Shown: positions 1 through 7,507, counted from the stretch's first letter. The stretch is DNA of 13,375 bases from SCRT01 sp036379455 (GCA_036379455.1 DASVGQ010000008.1:1-13375), one strand, 5' to 3'. Translations and numbers: made by a program. The notes: a model not told the origin generated them from the sequence alone.

Positions 1-1
1 G

Positions 2-247
2 CTGCTTGCGGGGCTGCCGGCGAAGGTCAACCTCATCCCCTTCAACCCGTTTCCGAAGGCGCGGTTCCAGCGTTCCCCGCAGCGCGGGATCGCGGGGTTT
101 GCGGAGATCCTGCGGTCACACGGCATGGTGGCGACTACGCGCCGGACGCGCGGTGATGACATCGACGCGGCGTGCGGTCAGCTCGTGGGCCGCATCCAGT
201 CGCGTCAGCGTCACCGCCTTGGCGAAACGCACGCGGAGGCATCTTGA
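2..247 (+). CDS. rlmN: RlmN, 23S rRNA A2503 / tRNA A37 C2-methyltransferase (3' end only)
   Basis: This is the C-terminal 81 codons of a radical-SAM methyltransferase; the gene begins before the window, so the CxxxCxxC cluster motif is not visible. The reading frame shows VNLIPFNPFP, then FAEILRSHG, TTRRTRGDDIDAACGQL, a run typical of the RlmN C-terminus, where the final cysteine (in AACGQL) is a known catalytic residue of the family. RlmN methylates C2 of A2503 in 23S rRNA and A37 in some tRNAs. The TGA stop at 245-247 shares its last base with the ATG of the next gene, so the two are probably translationally coupled. This is the usual head of the rlmN-pilF-rodZ cluster. The family assignment is firm despite truncation. 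Confidence 0.93.
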   Translation: MLAGLPAKVNLIPFNPFPKARFQRSPQRGIAGFAEILRSHGMVATTRRTRGDDIDAACGQLVGRIQSRQRHRLGETHAEAS

Positions 248-1050
248 TGCTGCTGCCGCGGCTGTCCCCGACGCAGAAGAGCGAACGCCGACGCTGGCTC
301 TACCCCCTGGCGGCGGCCATGGTGGTGGCGTTGGCCGGCTGCGCGACGCAGGAGACCGGCCCGTCAGCCATCGCCAAACCCGATCTCGCGCGCGCTGCGC
401 AGATCAATACGCAGCTGGGAGTCGATTACGCCCGCCAGGGCGACTACGCGCTTGCCCAGCAGAAGCTCGAGCGCGCCATCTCGCAGCGCGCCGACTATGC
501 GCCGGCGCACTCCGCGCTCGCGTTCGTCTATTCGCGCACCGGATCGATGGAGAACGCCGAGCGCGAGTACCGACGCGCCTTGCAGCTGGCGCCGGACGAT
601 CCCGACATCCAGAACAATTTCGGCACCTTCCTGTGCAGCGAAGGCAAGGGCGTGGAAGCGCAGCAGTATTTCCAGCGTGCGCTGGCCAGCCCGCATTACT
701 CCACGCCGGCGGCGGCATGGACCAACGCCGGCGTCTGCGCGCTCAACATGCAGCAGCGGCAGGACGCCGAGCGCGATTTCGAGAGCGCGCTGCGCGCGGA
801 CCCCGATTTTGCGCAGGCAGTGGAGCATCTGGCGGTGCTCAGCTACCAGAACGGCAACTACCTGCGCGCGCGTACCCTGATACAGCATTATTCGCGTCTC
901 GCAAGGCTCGGTCCGGGCATGCTCCTTCTTTCGTCTCGCGTCGAGCGGGCGTTGGGCGATACGGCCCGGGCGCAGGCGCTTGAAGTGCAGTTGATCCAGA
1001 ACTATCCCCAATCCCGTGAGGCCGCCGAAGTCGGCGCACCCCGATCATGA
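247..1050 (+). CDS. pilW: PilW/PilF-type type IV pilus biogenesis TPR lipoprotein (pilotin)
   Basis: A 267-residue protein with a lipoprotein signal: a basic N-terminus (KSERRRW), a hydrophobic stretch and the lipobox LAGC with Cys32. Residue +2 is Ala rather than Asp, so outer-membrane sorting is expected. The rest, about residues 50-255, is helical TPR-like repeats (LGVDYARQGDYALAQ, ALAFVYSRTGSMENAE, NFGTFLCSEGKGVEA). Family members act as pilotins that bring the PilQ secretin to the outer membrane and help it multimerise. I chose ATG 247 because it overlaps the rlmN stop and gives a proper signal peptide; an in-frame start at 172 would lie inside rlmN, and ATG 319 would leave too short a signal. 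The stop overlaps the rodZ ATG (ATGA). No other pilus gene is in view, so the pilus role rests on family and gene order. Confidence 0.9.
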   Translation: MLLPRLSPTQKSERRRWLYPLAAAMVVALAGCATQETGPSAIAKPDLARAAQINTQLGVDYARQGDYALAQQKLERAISQRADYAPAHSALAFVYSRTGSMENAEREYRRALQLAPDDPDIQNNFGTFLCSEGKGVEAQQYFQRALASPHYSTPAAAWTNAGVCALNMQQRQDAERDFESALRADPDFAQAVEHLAVLSYQNGNYLRARTLIQHYSRLARLGPGMLLLSSRVERALGDTARAQALEVQLIQNYPQSREAAEVGAPRS

Positions 1051-2054
1051 GCCGCGATCCTTCCTCAGAGCCGTCGCTGGAGGCCCCCGCGCCGGATTCC
1101 GGCGACGCGCCGCGTGCATCGACGGGTGGTCCCGGAGACCTGATCCGCCGGGCGCGCGAGCGTGCGCAGGTCAGCGTCGAGGAGCTTGCGGCGCAGACCA
1201 AGCTGGCGCGCGGCACGCTTGAAGCCCTTGAACGGGAAGACTTCGAGCATCTGATGGAGCCGGTCTACGTGCGCGGCTACTATCGCAAGTGCGCGAAGAT
1301 CCTCGGCATCCCGGATTCGGAAGTCATGGCGGCCTACGATCGCGTGGCCCCGACCGCGGCCGAACACGCGCAGGTGCGCCTGCTGCTGCCGGCCGGACCG
1401 CGGGAGTTCTCGCCGCGCCGCCGGCGTCGCCACGGCGGACTGTGGCTGGCGATCGTGCTGGTGATCATCATCATCGCGCTGCTGGCGTGGTACGCGCAGC
1501 GTTCGCGTGCACCGCACGAGGCTCGCGTCGGCGCGGCGACGCCGGCCGTTGCTACGGCTCCGGCCGGTCATGCGGCGGAAGGCGCGGCGCCGGGCGAAGC
1601 TCCGACCACAGGCGGCGTCGAGCCGGGGAGCACGCCTGGTGCGGCGGGTGCAGAGACGCAAGCGCAGGGTGCCGGAAACGGCATTACGACGATCAGCCCG
1701 ACGACCGAAGCCCCCGGCGAAGCCGCGAACACCGCTGCACAGCCAGGCAACGCGGCGGCGGGTGCCGTGGCGGAAGCCGCGCCGCATGCCACGCCGGCCG
1801 CAGCGGCCACGCAGCTTACGCTCGACTTCACCGGGCGCTCGTGGGTGCAGGTGACGGACGCGACGGGAACGCGCCTGCTGTCGGGCGTCTTTCCGAAGGG
1901 CCAGCACCAGGTGCTCGACGGAACGCCGCCCTATGACGTATCGCTGGGCGATGCGCATGCGGTTACTGTCTATTATCAGGACAAGCGGTTGTCGATCTCC
2001 TCGCTCATCCAGTCGAACAGCACGGCGCGCTTCCGTGTGCCGCTGTCGCCGTGA
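1047..2054 (+). CDS. rodZ: RodZ, cytoskeletal cell-shape membrane protein (HTH - TM - DUF4115)
   Basis: 335 residues. A Cro/C1-like helix-turn-helix spans about 28-98 (LIRRARERAQVSVEELA, LEREDFEHL, YVRGYYRKCAKILGIP). A basic patch (RRRRR, about 124-128) precedes one membrane helix at about 131-149 (WLAIVLVIIIIALLAW). A long Ala/Gly/Pro/Thr-rich, low-complexity periplasmic linker runs from about 155 to 250, followed by a C-terminal DUF4115 beta domain (LTLDFTGRSWVQVTDATG to the end). In this family the cytoplasmic HTH binds MreB and the periplasmic part connects to the elongation machinery; it is not expected to act mainly as a DNA-binding regulator. It starts on the ATGA overlap with pilW. 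A 63-base gap separates it from hisS; ispG, often found here, is missing. Confidence 0.92.
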   Translation: MSRDPSSEPSLEAPAPDSGDAPRASTGGPGDLIRRARERAQVSVEELAAQTKLARGTLEALEREDFEHLMEPVYVRGYYRKCAKILGIPDSEVMAAYDRVAPTAAEHAQVRLLLPAGPREFSPRRRRRHGGLWLAIVLVIIIIALLAWYAQRSRAPHEARVGAATPAVATAPAGHAAEGAAPGEAPTTGGVEPGSTPGAAGAETQAQGAGNGITTISPTTEAPGEAANTAAQPGNAAAGAVAEAAPHATPAAAATQLTLDFTGRSWVQVTDATGTRLLSGVFPKGQHQVLDGTPPYDVSLGDAHAVTVYYQDKRLSISSLIQSNSTARFRVPLSP

Positions 2055-2117
2055 GCGGTTGACGGTCGTGTCTGCGGCGAGAGGCGTCGTCGCCGGGTTC
2101 CGGTGGACGCGTACGCG

Positions 2118-3419
2118 GTGAGCGGCCGGATCCAGTCGGTACGCGGCATGAACGACGTGCTGCCGCCGGGCTCGGCGCTCTGGCAGCACATTCACGCCTG
2201 CGCGCGCGAGGTCATGACAAGCTACGGCTACGGCGTCGCTATCCTTCCGCTGGTCGAGCATGCGGAGCTCTTTCAGCGAGCCGTCGGCGAGGTGACGGAC
2301 GTCGTCGAGAAAGAGATGTACGTTTTCGAGGACCGCGGCGGCGAGCGCTTGGCGTTGCGCCCGGAGGGCACGGCCGGCGTGGTGCGTGCCTGCATCCAGC
2401 ATGGGCTACTGCACAACCAGCAGCAGCGCCTCTGGTATTTCGGACCGATGTTCCGTTACGAGCGACCGCAGGCCGGGCGTTACCGGCAGTTCCATCAGGT
2501 CGGCGTCGAGGCCTACGGCATGCCGGGACCCGACATCGACATCGAGGTGATCGCGCTCGGCACGCGTTTCCTGCGCCGGCTTGGTTTCGACGATCTGCGA
2601 CTGGAGCTCAACTCGCTCGGCACGCCGGCGTCGCGCCAAGCCTACCGCGCGGCGCTGGTGGAATTCCTGACCGCGCACGAGAGCGAGCTGGACGCGGATT
2701 CGCGGCGCCGCATCGCCCGCAACCCCCTGCGCGTGCTGGATTCGAAGATCCCGCAGACGCAGGACATCCTCGAAGGGGCGCCCTCCATCTTGGCGAGCCT
2801 CGACGGCGAAAGCCGCGCCCATTTCGACGCGCTGCAACAGGGGCTGAGCGATCTGGGCATCGATTGCCGGATCAATCCGCGGCTCGTACGGGGGCTCGAC
2901 TACTACACGCACGACGTGTTCGAGTGGACCACGGACCATCTGGGCGCACAGGGTACCGTGTGCGCCGGCGGCCGCTACGACGGACTGGTCGCGCAGCTGG
3001 GCGGCGAGGCCACGCCTGCAGTGGGGTTTGCCAGCGGAATCGAGCGTCTGGCACTGTTGCTCGCCGATGCGAGTCCCCGCGGCGACGCGCCTGCGGTTCA
3101 GGTTTATGCCTGTGCGCTGGACGAGGTGGCGCAACGCGAGCTGCGACGGCGAAGCGAGGCGCTGCGCGACGCGATGCCGGGACTGCGGATGGTGGTGCAC
3201 GCGGGCGGCGGTTCGCTGAAATCCCAGCTGCGGCGCGCGGCGGCCAGCGGCGCTCGGCTGGCGCTGATCTGCGGCAGCCGGGAACTCGAGGACGGCGGGG
3301 TGCAGGTCAAGCCGCTGCGCGGTGACGGTGACCAGCGGCTGGTGCGGTGGAGCGAGCTGGCGAGCTATCTGGCGGCCGACAGGGATGTGGACCGGGTAGC
3401 CACGGAGAATGTCGAGTGA
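2118..3419 (+). CDS. hisS: HisS, histidyl-tRNA synthetase
   Basis: A class II aminoacyl-tRNA synthetase that charges tRNA-His in the cytoplasm; 433 residues from the start chosen, close to the usual 420-440. Visible hallmarks are the N-terminal IQSVRGMNDVLP, motif 2 at about 108-127 (FGPMFRYERPQAGRYRQFHQ), HisA motif 1 at 258-264 (RGLDYYT; Arg258 matches the catalytic arginine of the family), the following GTVCAGGRYDGL, and motif 3 at about 302-313 (VGFASGIERLAL). The C-terminal part (about 325-425) is the anticodon-binding domain. I chose GTG 2118 (reads MSGRIQSVRGMND) because homologues begin this way; GTG 2103 in the same frame would add five residues. Neither has a strong SD. The stop TGA overlaps the yfgM GTG by four bases. 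Confidence 0.94.
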   Translation: MSGRIQSVRGMNDVLPPGSALWQHIHACAREVMTSYGYGVAILPLVEHAELFQRAVGEVTDVVEKEMYVFEDRGGERLALRPEGTAGVVRACIQHGLLHNQQQRLWYFGPMFRYERPQAGRYRQFHQVGVEAYGMPGPDIDIEVIALGTRFLRRLGFDDLRLELNSLGTPASRQAYRAALVEFLTAHESELDADSRRRIARNPLRVLDSKIPQTQDILEGAPSILASLDGESRAHFDALQQGLSDLGIDCRINPRLVRGLDYYTHDVFEWTTDHLGAQGTVCAGGRYDGLVAQLGGEATPAVGFASGIERLALLLADASPRGDAPAVQVYACALDEVAQRELRRRSEALRDAMPGLRMVVHAGGGSLKSQLRRAAASGARLALICGSRELEDGGVQVKPLRGDGDQRLVRWSELASYLAADRDVDRVATENVE

Positions 3420-4081
3420 GCGACGCATACGGGGATTCGGAAGAACTGGAGGCGCTGCGCCACTGGTGGTCCGAGAACTGGAAAACGCTGGTGGCCGGGG
3501 TCGTGATCGGACTCATCGGCGTGGGCGTCTGGCAGGGCTGGACCCGTTACCAGGCCGCGCACCGCATGGCGGCGGCGAACCTGTACGCGGATTTCCAGCA
3601 CGCGTTGACGCAGGACAAGGGCGCCGGGGCGCCCGCCGTGGCGCAGAAGCTCACGGCGGACTACGGCGGCACTCCCTATGCGTCGGTCGCGTCGCTCAAG
3701 CTGGCGCAGGAGGACGTCTCGAAATCGCAGTACGCGGCTGCTGCCGAGCGCCTGCAGTGGGTCGCGGACCACGGCGACGATGCCGGGCTGCGCAGCGTGG
3801 CCCGGCTGCGCCTGGCTGCGGTTCTCTGGCAGGAGGGCAAGGACATGGACGCGCTCGCGAAGCTGGCTCATCCGCCGAAGAACTTCACGGGGCTGTATGC
3901 GGAGCTACGGGGTGACATACAGGCCTCGCGCGGCGACAAGGCGGCCGCCCGCAGCGCCTACGAGGAGGCGCTCGCTGCGCTGCCGCAGGATTCCGCCGAA
4001 CGTACCACCGTGCAGGCGAAGCTCTCCGGCATCGCCGTCGCGCCGCCCACAGCGGCGGCTTCCGTGGCGGTGAAGCCATGA
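3416..4081 (+). CDS. yfgM: YfgM, SecYEG-associated TPR-like membrane protein
   Basis: 221 residues. The N-terminus is short and cytoplasmic and contains the family-typical acidic/aromatic stretch (SEELEALRHWWSENWK). One membrane helix follows at about 23-42 (TLVAGVVIGLIGVGVW), and the periplasmic part is helical and TPR-like (about 45-215). In E. coli YfgM is an ancillary partner of the SecYEG translocon that works with PpiD on periplasmic chaperoning and also affects the Rcs response. GTG 3416 is the start: it overlaps the hisS stop (GTGA) and has GGAG at 3404-3407, eight bases upstream. An in-frame GTG at 3347 would lie inside hisS and put a useless extension before the conserved N-terminus. 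The stop overlaps the bamB ATG. The order hisS-yfgM-bamB-der supports the assignment strongly. Confidence 0.9.
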   Translation: MSDAYGDSEELEALRHWWSENWKTLVAGVVIGLIGVGVWQGWTRYQAAHRMAAANLYADFQHALTQDKGAGAPAVAQKLTADYGGTPYASVASLKLAQEDVSKSQYAAAAERLQWVADHGDDAGLRSVARLRLAAVLWQEGKDMDALAKLAHPPKNFTGLYAELRGDIQASRGDKAAARSAYEEALAALPQDSAERTTVQAKLSGIAVAPPTAAASVAVKP

Positions 4082-5253
4082 AGCGGGCGCTCCTTTACTG
4101 GGGCGTCGCTGCGGCGGCCGCCGTGGTGCTGGCAGCCTGTTCGAGCAGCCCGGGCATCGTGCGCCCGCCCGCGGTCCTGACGCCGATCGCGCATCCGCAG
4201 GTGCAACCTGAGCAGCTGTGGTCAGCGCGCATTGGCAACGGCGCGGGCGGATTCTTCTCCGGCCTGCGTGTCGCGGTGCGCGAGGACGCCGTGTTTGTCG
4301 GGTCGCGCGACGGGCGCGCCGCGGCCTTCAACCCGAAGACCGGTGCGCGCGTCTGGGAGACCGATACGCATCTGCCGCTGAGCGCCGGACCGAGCGTCGA
4401 CGGCGGCCTCATTCTGTTCGGTACGCTCGACGCGCAGGTCGTTGCGCTAGATCGCGCGACCGGCAAGCTCGTGTGGAAAGGCGCGGCATCGAGCGAAGTG
4501 CTCGCGTCCCCGGTCGGCAACAGCCAGATCGTCGTGGTGCGCAGCGTGGACGGCAGGGTCTACGGCCTGCACGCGTCCGACGGCACGCGCGCGTGGAGCT
4601 TTTCGGAAGCCGAACCCCGGCTGACGCTGCGCGGCCAGTCGATGCCGCTCATCGTCGGCGACGAGGTGCTGGTGGGGCAGGACGACGGAACGCTGGTCGC
4701 CCTCGACATGACGAGCGGCAAGGTGCTATGGCAGCAGGCCATCGCGGTGCCGAGCGGGCGCACGGAGCTGGAGCGGCTGGTCGACATCGACGCGAACCTG
4801 CTGGGCAACAGCAGCGCGGTGTTTGTCGACAGCTATGGAGACGTGCTGACGGTCGTGGACCCGACCAGCGGCAACCTTGGCTGGAAGCGGCCGATCAAGT
4901 CGTGGACGGGGATGGCGCTGAGCCCCAACGGCAACCAGCTCTACATCAGCGACAACGATGGCGACATCTGGGCGCTCGACCCGGGCACGGGTGCGGAGAT
5001 CTGGCACGACAAGGCCCTGCATTTCCGCGTGCTGTCGGCACCGGCAGTGCAGGACGGTGATGTGGTGGTCGGCGACTTCGAAGGCTATCTCCACTGGCTG
5101 TCTCCGGACAGCGGGCACGAGATCGGCCGCGTGCGCATGAGCAAGGACGGAATCGTCGCGGCGCCCGTCGTCTTCGACGACACGCTCTATGCGATGGACA
5201 CGGCAGGCCACGTCGCGGCATACCGGGCCAAGGGTCCTGCCGCGGGTTCCTGA
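4078..5253 (+). CDS. bamB: BamB, outer-membrane protein assembly lipoprotein
   Basis: 391 residues, the usual length for BamB (about 390). The signal peptide ends in the lipobox LAAC with Cys21 followed by Ser, giving an outer-membrane lipoprotein facing the periplasm. The body consists of PQQ-type beta-propeller blades, with repeated strands such as FNPKTGARVWETD, LDRATGKLVWKG, LDMTSGKVLWQQ, VDPTSGNLGWKR and LDPGTGAEIWHD, consistent with the eight-bladed BamB propeller. It is the scaffold partner of BamA in the complex that inserts beta-barrel proteins. ATG 4078 overlaps the yfgM stop by four bases; der begins five bases after the stop. An isolated PQQ-propeller protein could be an enzyme, but the lipobox, length and neighbours argue for BamB. 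Confidence 0.95.
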   Translation: MKRALLYWGVAAAAAVVLAACSSSPGIVRPPAVLTPIAHPQVQPEQLWSARIGNGAGGFFSGLRVAVREDAVFVGSRDGRAAAFNPKTGARVWETDTHLPLSAGPSVDGGLILFGTLDAQVVALDRATGKLVWKGAASSEVLASPVGNSQIVVVRSVDGRVYGLHASDGTRAWSFSEAEPRLTLRGQSMPLIVGDEVLVGQDDGTLVALDMTSGKVLWQQAIAVPSGRTELERLVDIDANLLGNSSAVFVDSYGDVLTVVDPTSGNLGWKRPIKSWTGMALSPNGNQLYISDNDGDIWALDPGTGAEIWHDKALHFRVLSAPAVQDGDVVVGDFEGYLHWLSPDSGHEIGRVRMSKDGIVAAPVVFDDTLYAMDTAGHVAAYRAKGPAAGS

Positions 5254-5258
5254 AAGTC

Positions 5259-6647
5259 ATGGAGTCCCGGCGGCTCCCGGTGGTCGCGCTGGTCGGTCGG
5301 CCGAACGTGGGGAAGTCGACGCTCTTCAACCGGATGACCGATACGCAGGATGCGCTGGTGGCCGACATTCCCGGCCTGACCCGCGACCGTCAGTATGGCA
5401 ACGGACGCTTTGCGGGCCGGCGCTTCATCGTGATCGACACGGGTGGCCTGGCGCCGGAGGGTGGCAGCGCGCTGGAGCGCCTCGCCGAGCGCCAAGCGCA
5501 GCTGGCCATCGATGACGCGGATCGGCTGATCCTGCTGGTCGACGGACGCAACGGGCTGCTGCCCGCGGACGCCGCGCTCGCCGCCGAGCTCCGGCGCAGC
5601 GGCAAACCCCTGCAGCTGTGGGTCAACAAGATGGAAGGCCTCCCGGCAGCGGCTCTGGCCGATTTCCATGCGCTGGGCCTCGGGCTCCCGATGGCGATCT
5701 CGGCGCTGCGCGGGGATGGCATCGCAGAGGCCTTGAAACAGCTCGTGGGGCAGTTTGCGCCGCCGGCAGCGGAGTCGATGAGCGACGACCCGCAGCGCAT
5801 TCGCATGGCGGTCGTCGGCCGGCCCAACGTGGGCAAGTCCACGCTCGCCAATCGACTGGTCGGCGCCGAACGGGTGCTGGCGAGCGACGAGCCGGGCACG
5901 ACCCGGGACGCCGTTCGCGTGGACTTCGAGTGGGATGGGGTACCTTTCGAACTCGTGGACACGGCCGGTATCCGTCGCCGTGCCCGGGTCGCGGACGGCT
6001 TGGAGAAACTTTCAGTTGTCAAGGCCCTGCAGGCGATCGAGCGTGCGCAGGTGGTGGTCGTGATGGTCGATGCGCAGGACGATGTCGGCGCTCAGGATGC
6101 GCGGTTGATGGGCCTCGTCGCGCAGCGCGGCCGCGCCATGGTGGTGGCGCTCAACAAATGGGATGGACTGGGGGAATCGGGGCGCCAGGCCGCGCGCGAC
6201 GCGGTCGACTACCGCCTTCCGTTCCTCGATTACGTCGCGCTGCAGCCGATCTCGGCGCTGCACGGCTCGGGGCTGCGCGAGCTGATGGATGCCGTCACGG
6301 CGGCGTGGCGCGCGACCACCCGTCCGCTGCCGACGCCGGAGCTCAACCGCGTGCTCCTGCGGGCCGTGGAGGAGCATCCGCCGCGCGCGGTGCTCGGACG
6401 GCGCATCAAGCTGCGCTACGCCCATCAGGCGAGCCGAGACCCGCTCACCATCATGATCCACGGCAACCAGACGGCCCAGCTCAGGGACAGCTACAAGACT
6501 TATCTGGCGCGCGCCTTCCGCAAGGCTTTCGACCTCAACGGCGTTCCTCTGCGGCTGGAATTCCGCACCGGCGACAACCCCTACAGGAAACGGCGCGTCG
6601 AGCCTCCCGGGCGGCATGTCCGGCGCCGGCGGACGCCGCCACGGTGA
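5259..6647 (+). CDS. der: Der (EngA), tandem-domain ribosome assembly GTPase
   Basis: 462 residues with two consecutive GTPase domains and a C-terminal KH-like domain, the layout unique to Der/EngA, which acts in maturation of the 50S subunit. Domain 1 has GRPNVGKST at 13-21, DxxG-type DTGG, and NKME at 123-126. Domain 2 has GRPNVGKST at 187-195, EPGTTRD (switch I), DTAGIRRRARV (switch II) and NKWD at 299-302. The KH-like region (about 355-445) carries LNRVLLRAVEEHPP, RIKLRYAHQ and the conserved ending GVPLRLEFRTGDNPY. After this comes a short basic tail (RKRRVEPPGRHVRRRRTPPR). Domain 1 has Glu where a canonical G4 motif has Asp; my recollection is that Der domain 1 tolerates this. It starts five bases after bamB without an obvious SD, so coupling to bamB is likely. 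Confidence 0.96.
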   Translation: MESRRLPVVALVGRPNVGKSTLFNRMTDTQDALVADIPGLTRDRQYGNGRFAGRRFIVIDTGGLAPEGGSALERLAERQAQLAIDDADRLILLVDGRNGLLPADAALAAELRRSGKPLQLWVNKMEGLPAAALADFHALGLGLPMAISALRGDGIAEALKQLVGQFAPPAAESMSDDPQRIRMAVVGRPNVGKSTLANRLVGAERVLASDEPGTTRDAVRVDFEWDGVPFELVDTAGIRRRARVADGLEKLSVVKALQAIERAQVVVVMVDAQDDVGAQDARLMGLVAQRGRAMVVALNKWDGLGESGRQAARDAVDYRLPFLDYVALQPISALHGSGLRELMDAVTAAWRATTRPLPTPELNRVLLRAVEEHPPRAVLGRRIKLRYAHQASRDPLTIMIHGNQTAQLRDSYKTYLARAFRKAFDLNGVPLRLEFRTGDNPYRKRRVEPPGRHVRRRRTPPR

Positions 6648-6662
6648 CCGCGGGTGCCGGTG

Positions 6663-6956
6663 TCAGATTCCGGTATTGCCCAGCACGGCAAGCACATCGG
6701 TCAGCGCGGCGGTGAAGCGCGGATGCTCTGCGGCGAAGTCGCGTACGGCCGCCTTCACGCGGTGTCGCAATGCGTTCTGCAGGTCGCGCGTATCGTTGTC
6801 GCGCACGCGGCGTTCCAGCTCGGCGAGCATCGGTTCCACGCGCTCGGCGAGCTCGGGCCGCGCGCTGCGCAGCGCCTCACCCTCGCGACGGAGCTTCTCC
6901 AGAGCCTTCTGCAGCGCCATGTTGCGAGGCGCATCGTGCGGCGAATCGTCGTTCAT
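6663..6956 (-). CDS. DUF4404 family small helical protein
   Basis: A 97-residue protein, mostly predicted helix and highly charged (ALQKALEKLRREGEAL, PMLAELERRVRDND), ending in FAAEHPRFTAAL ... VLAVLGNTGI. The FxxxHPxLtaxL and terminal GNxGI pattern is what I know from DUF4404, a small cytoplasmic family of unknown function common in gammaproteobacteria. I chose the ATG at 6954-6956 because GAGG sits about seven bases upstream on the - strand and the protein then has the family's usual length; an in-frame ATG at 7049 would add 31 residues with no conserved look. The gene converges on der with only 15 bases between the stops and diverges from the glycine-zipper lipoprotein genes. No function can be inferred. 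Confidence 0.8.
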   Translation of the reverse strand: MNDDSPHDAPRNMALQKALEKLRREGEALRSARPELAERVEPMLAELERRVRDNDTRDLQNALRHRVKAAVRDFAAEHPRFTAALTDVLAVLGNTGI

Positions 6957-7157
6957 GGGGAACCTCGCTGAGGCTGACGGCAGTCGTCGTGCACCGGCAT
7001 GGTCACCCCGCTGACGCGGGTGCAGCCGACGCGCAACGTTACACTTCACACTACTTTACGGCAGCGTGTGGCAAATTGAACGGGCACGCAGCAAATGGAT
7101 CCGGGGTGCATCCTGAGGTACGCCGGAGGCGTCCATGATGATGTCGAGAGGTGAGGA
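6957..7157. other. Divergent intergenic region between DUF4404 and the lipoprotein genes
   Basis: About 200 bases that must hold the start signals for the - strand DUF4404 gene and the + strand lipoprotein genes. A patch at about 7036-7080 is visibly more A/T-rich than its surroundings (runs such as TTACACTTCACACTACTTTACG), as promoters in GC-rich genomes often are. I could not pick a confident -35/-10 pair on either strand: TTGAAC at 7076-7081 has no good -10 partner at 16-18 bases, and the - strand TAAAGT (7058-7053) has no good -35. The right end contains a possible mini-ORF with its own SD (7125-7161). Confidence 0.4.
7125..7129 (+). promoter_or_regulatory. Strong SD (GGAGG) in front of the mini-ORF
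   Basis: GGAGG lies 5, 8 and 11 bases before three consecutive ATG codons (7135, 7138, 7141). It is too far (28 bases) from the lipoprotein start at 7158, which has its own SD (AGAGG, about 7147-7151), so it most plausibly serves the mini-ORF. Confidence 0.4.
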
Positions 7158-7161
7158 ATGA
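7135..7161 (+). CDS. Possible 8-codon leader mini-ORF (MMMSRGEE)
   Basis: Three ATG codons in a row start a frame that reads MMMSRGEE and stops at TGA 7159-7161. The stop overlaps the ATG of the lipoprotein gene at 7158 in an ATGA arrangement, the same junction used between the real genes of the left operon. GGAGG is correctly placed upstream. Ribosomes finishing the mini-ORF would sit on the lipoprotein start, so it could couple or tune its translation. The evidence is positional only: eight codons can arise by chance and the peptide resembles nothing I recognise. Confidence 0.3.
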   Translation: MMMSRGEE

Positions 7162-7475
7162 AGACGGGATGGCGGTGGTTCGGGATGGCGACCGGCGCGG
7201 CGCTGCTTACGCAGCTTGCAGCGTGTGCGTATCAGCAGCCCTACGGGATGGCTGCACCGCCGCAGGCCTATCAGAGCGCGGCGGTACAGCCGGGATGCAA
7301 CGCGGGGCTGCTCAGCGATCCACTGGTGGCGTCTGTCATCGGCGGTGGGCTTGGCGGCCTGGTCGGCAACCAGTTCGGCAAGGGCGGCGGCAACGCCGCG
7401 ATGACGGCGCTGGGCGCCGTCGGCGGCGTAGTGGCTGCGCAGCATCTGGCGGCCGATGCCAATCGCCCGTGTTGA
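7158..7475 (+). CDS. Short glycine-zipper lipoprotein (truncated paralogue of the next gene)
   Basis: 105 residues. A lipoprotein signal ends in the lipobox LAAC with Cys23, followed by a QPYG-containing linker and a glycine zipper at about 61-91 (IGGGLGGLVGNQFGKGGGNA), the Rick_17kDa/2TM type found in SlyB-like outer-membrane lipoproteins. The protein stops shortly after the zipper, ending in a Cys (NRPC), and lacks the C-terminal domain of its downstream paralogue. SD AGAGG (about 7147-7151) lies about six bases before the ATG. The lipidated, periplasm-facing location is well supported; a role in envelope integrity is only suggested by the family. It is probably co-transcribed with the next gene, 32 bases downstream. 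Confidence 0.82.
   Translation: MKTGWRWFGMATGAALLTQLAACAYQQPYGMAAPPQAYQSAAVQPGCNAGLLSDPLVASVIGGGLGGLVGNQFGKGGGNAAMTALGAVGGVVAAQHLAADANRPC
7338..7430 (+). repeat. Duplicated glycine-zipper segment, copy 1
   Basis: This 93-base, 31-codon segment aligns without gaps to 7796-7888 in the next gene. 27 of 31 encoded residues are identical (differences G/A, K/R, G/A, V/A), and the DNA is also closely similar, with most changes at third positions. It marks the two lipoprotein genes as tandem paralogues. Confidence 0.85.
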
Positions 7476-7507
7476 AGGCGAGATGCGCCTCGGACAGGAG
7501 AGAAGGC

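Noticed and set aside
1065..2402. 445-codon open frame on the - strand opposite rodZ and hisS
   Set aside because: Arg/His/Ala-rich translation with no recognisable domain, lying opposite two well-supported genes; typical of an antisense shadow in GC-rich DNA.
7076..7104. Sigma-70 promoter with -35 TTGAAC for the lipoprotein genes
   Set aside because: No -10-like hexamer occurs at 16-18 bases; the candidate region reads ATCCGG.
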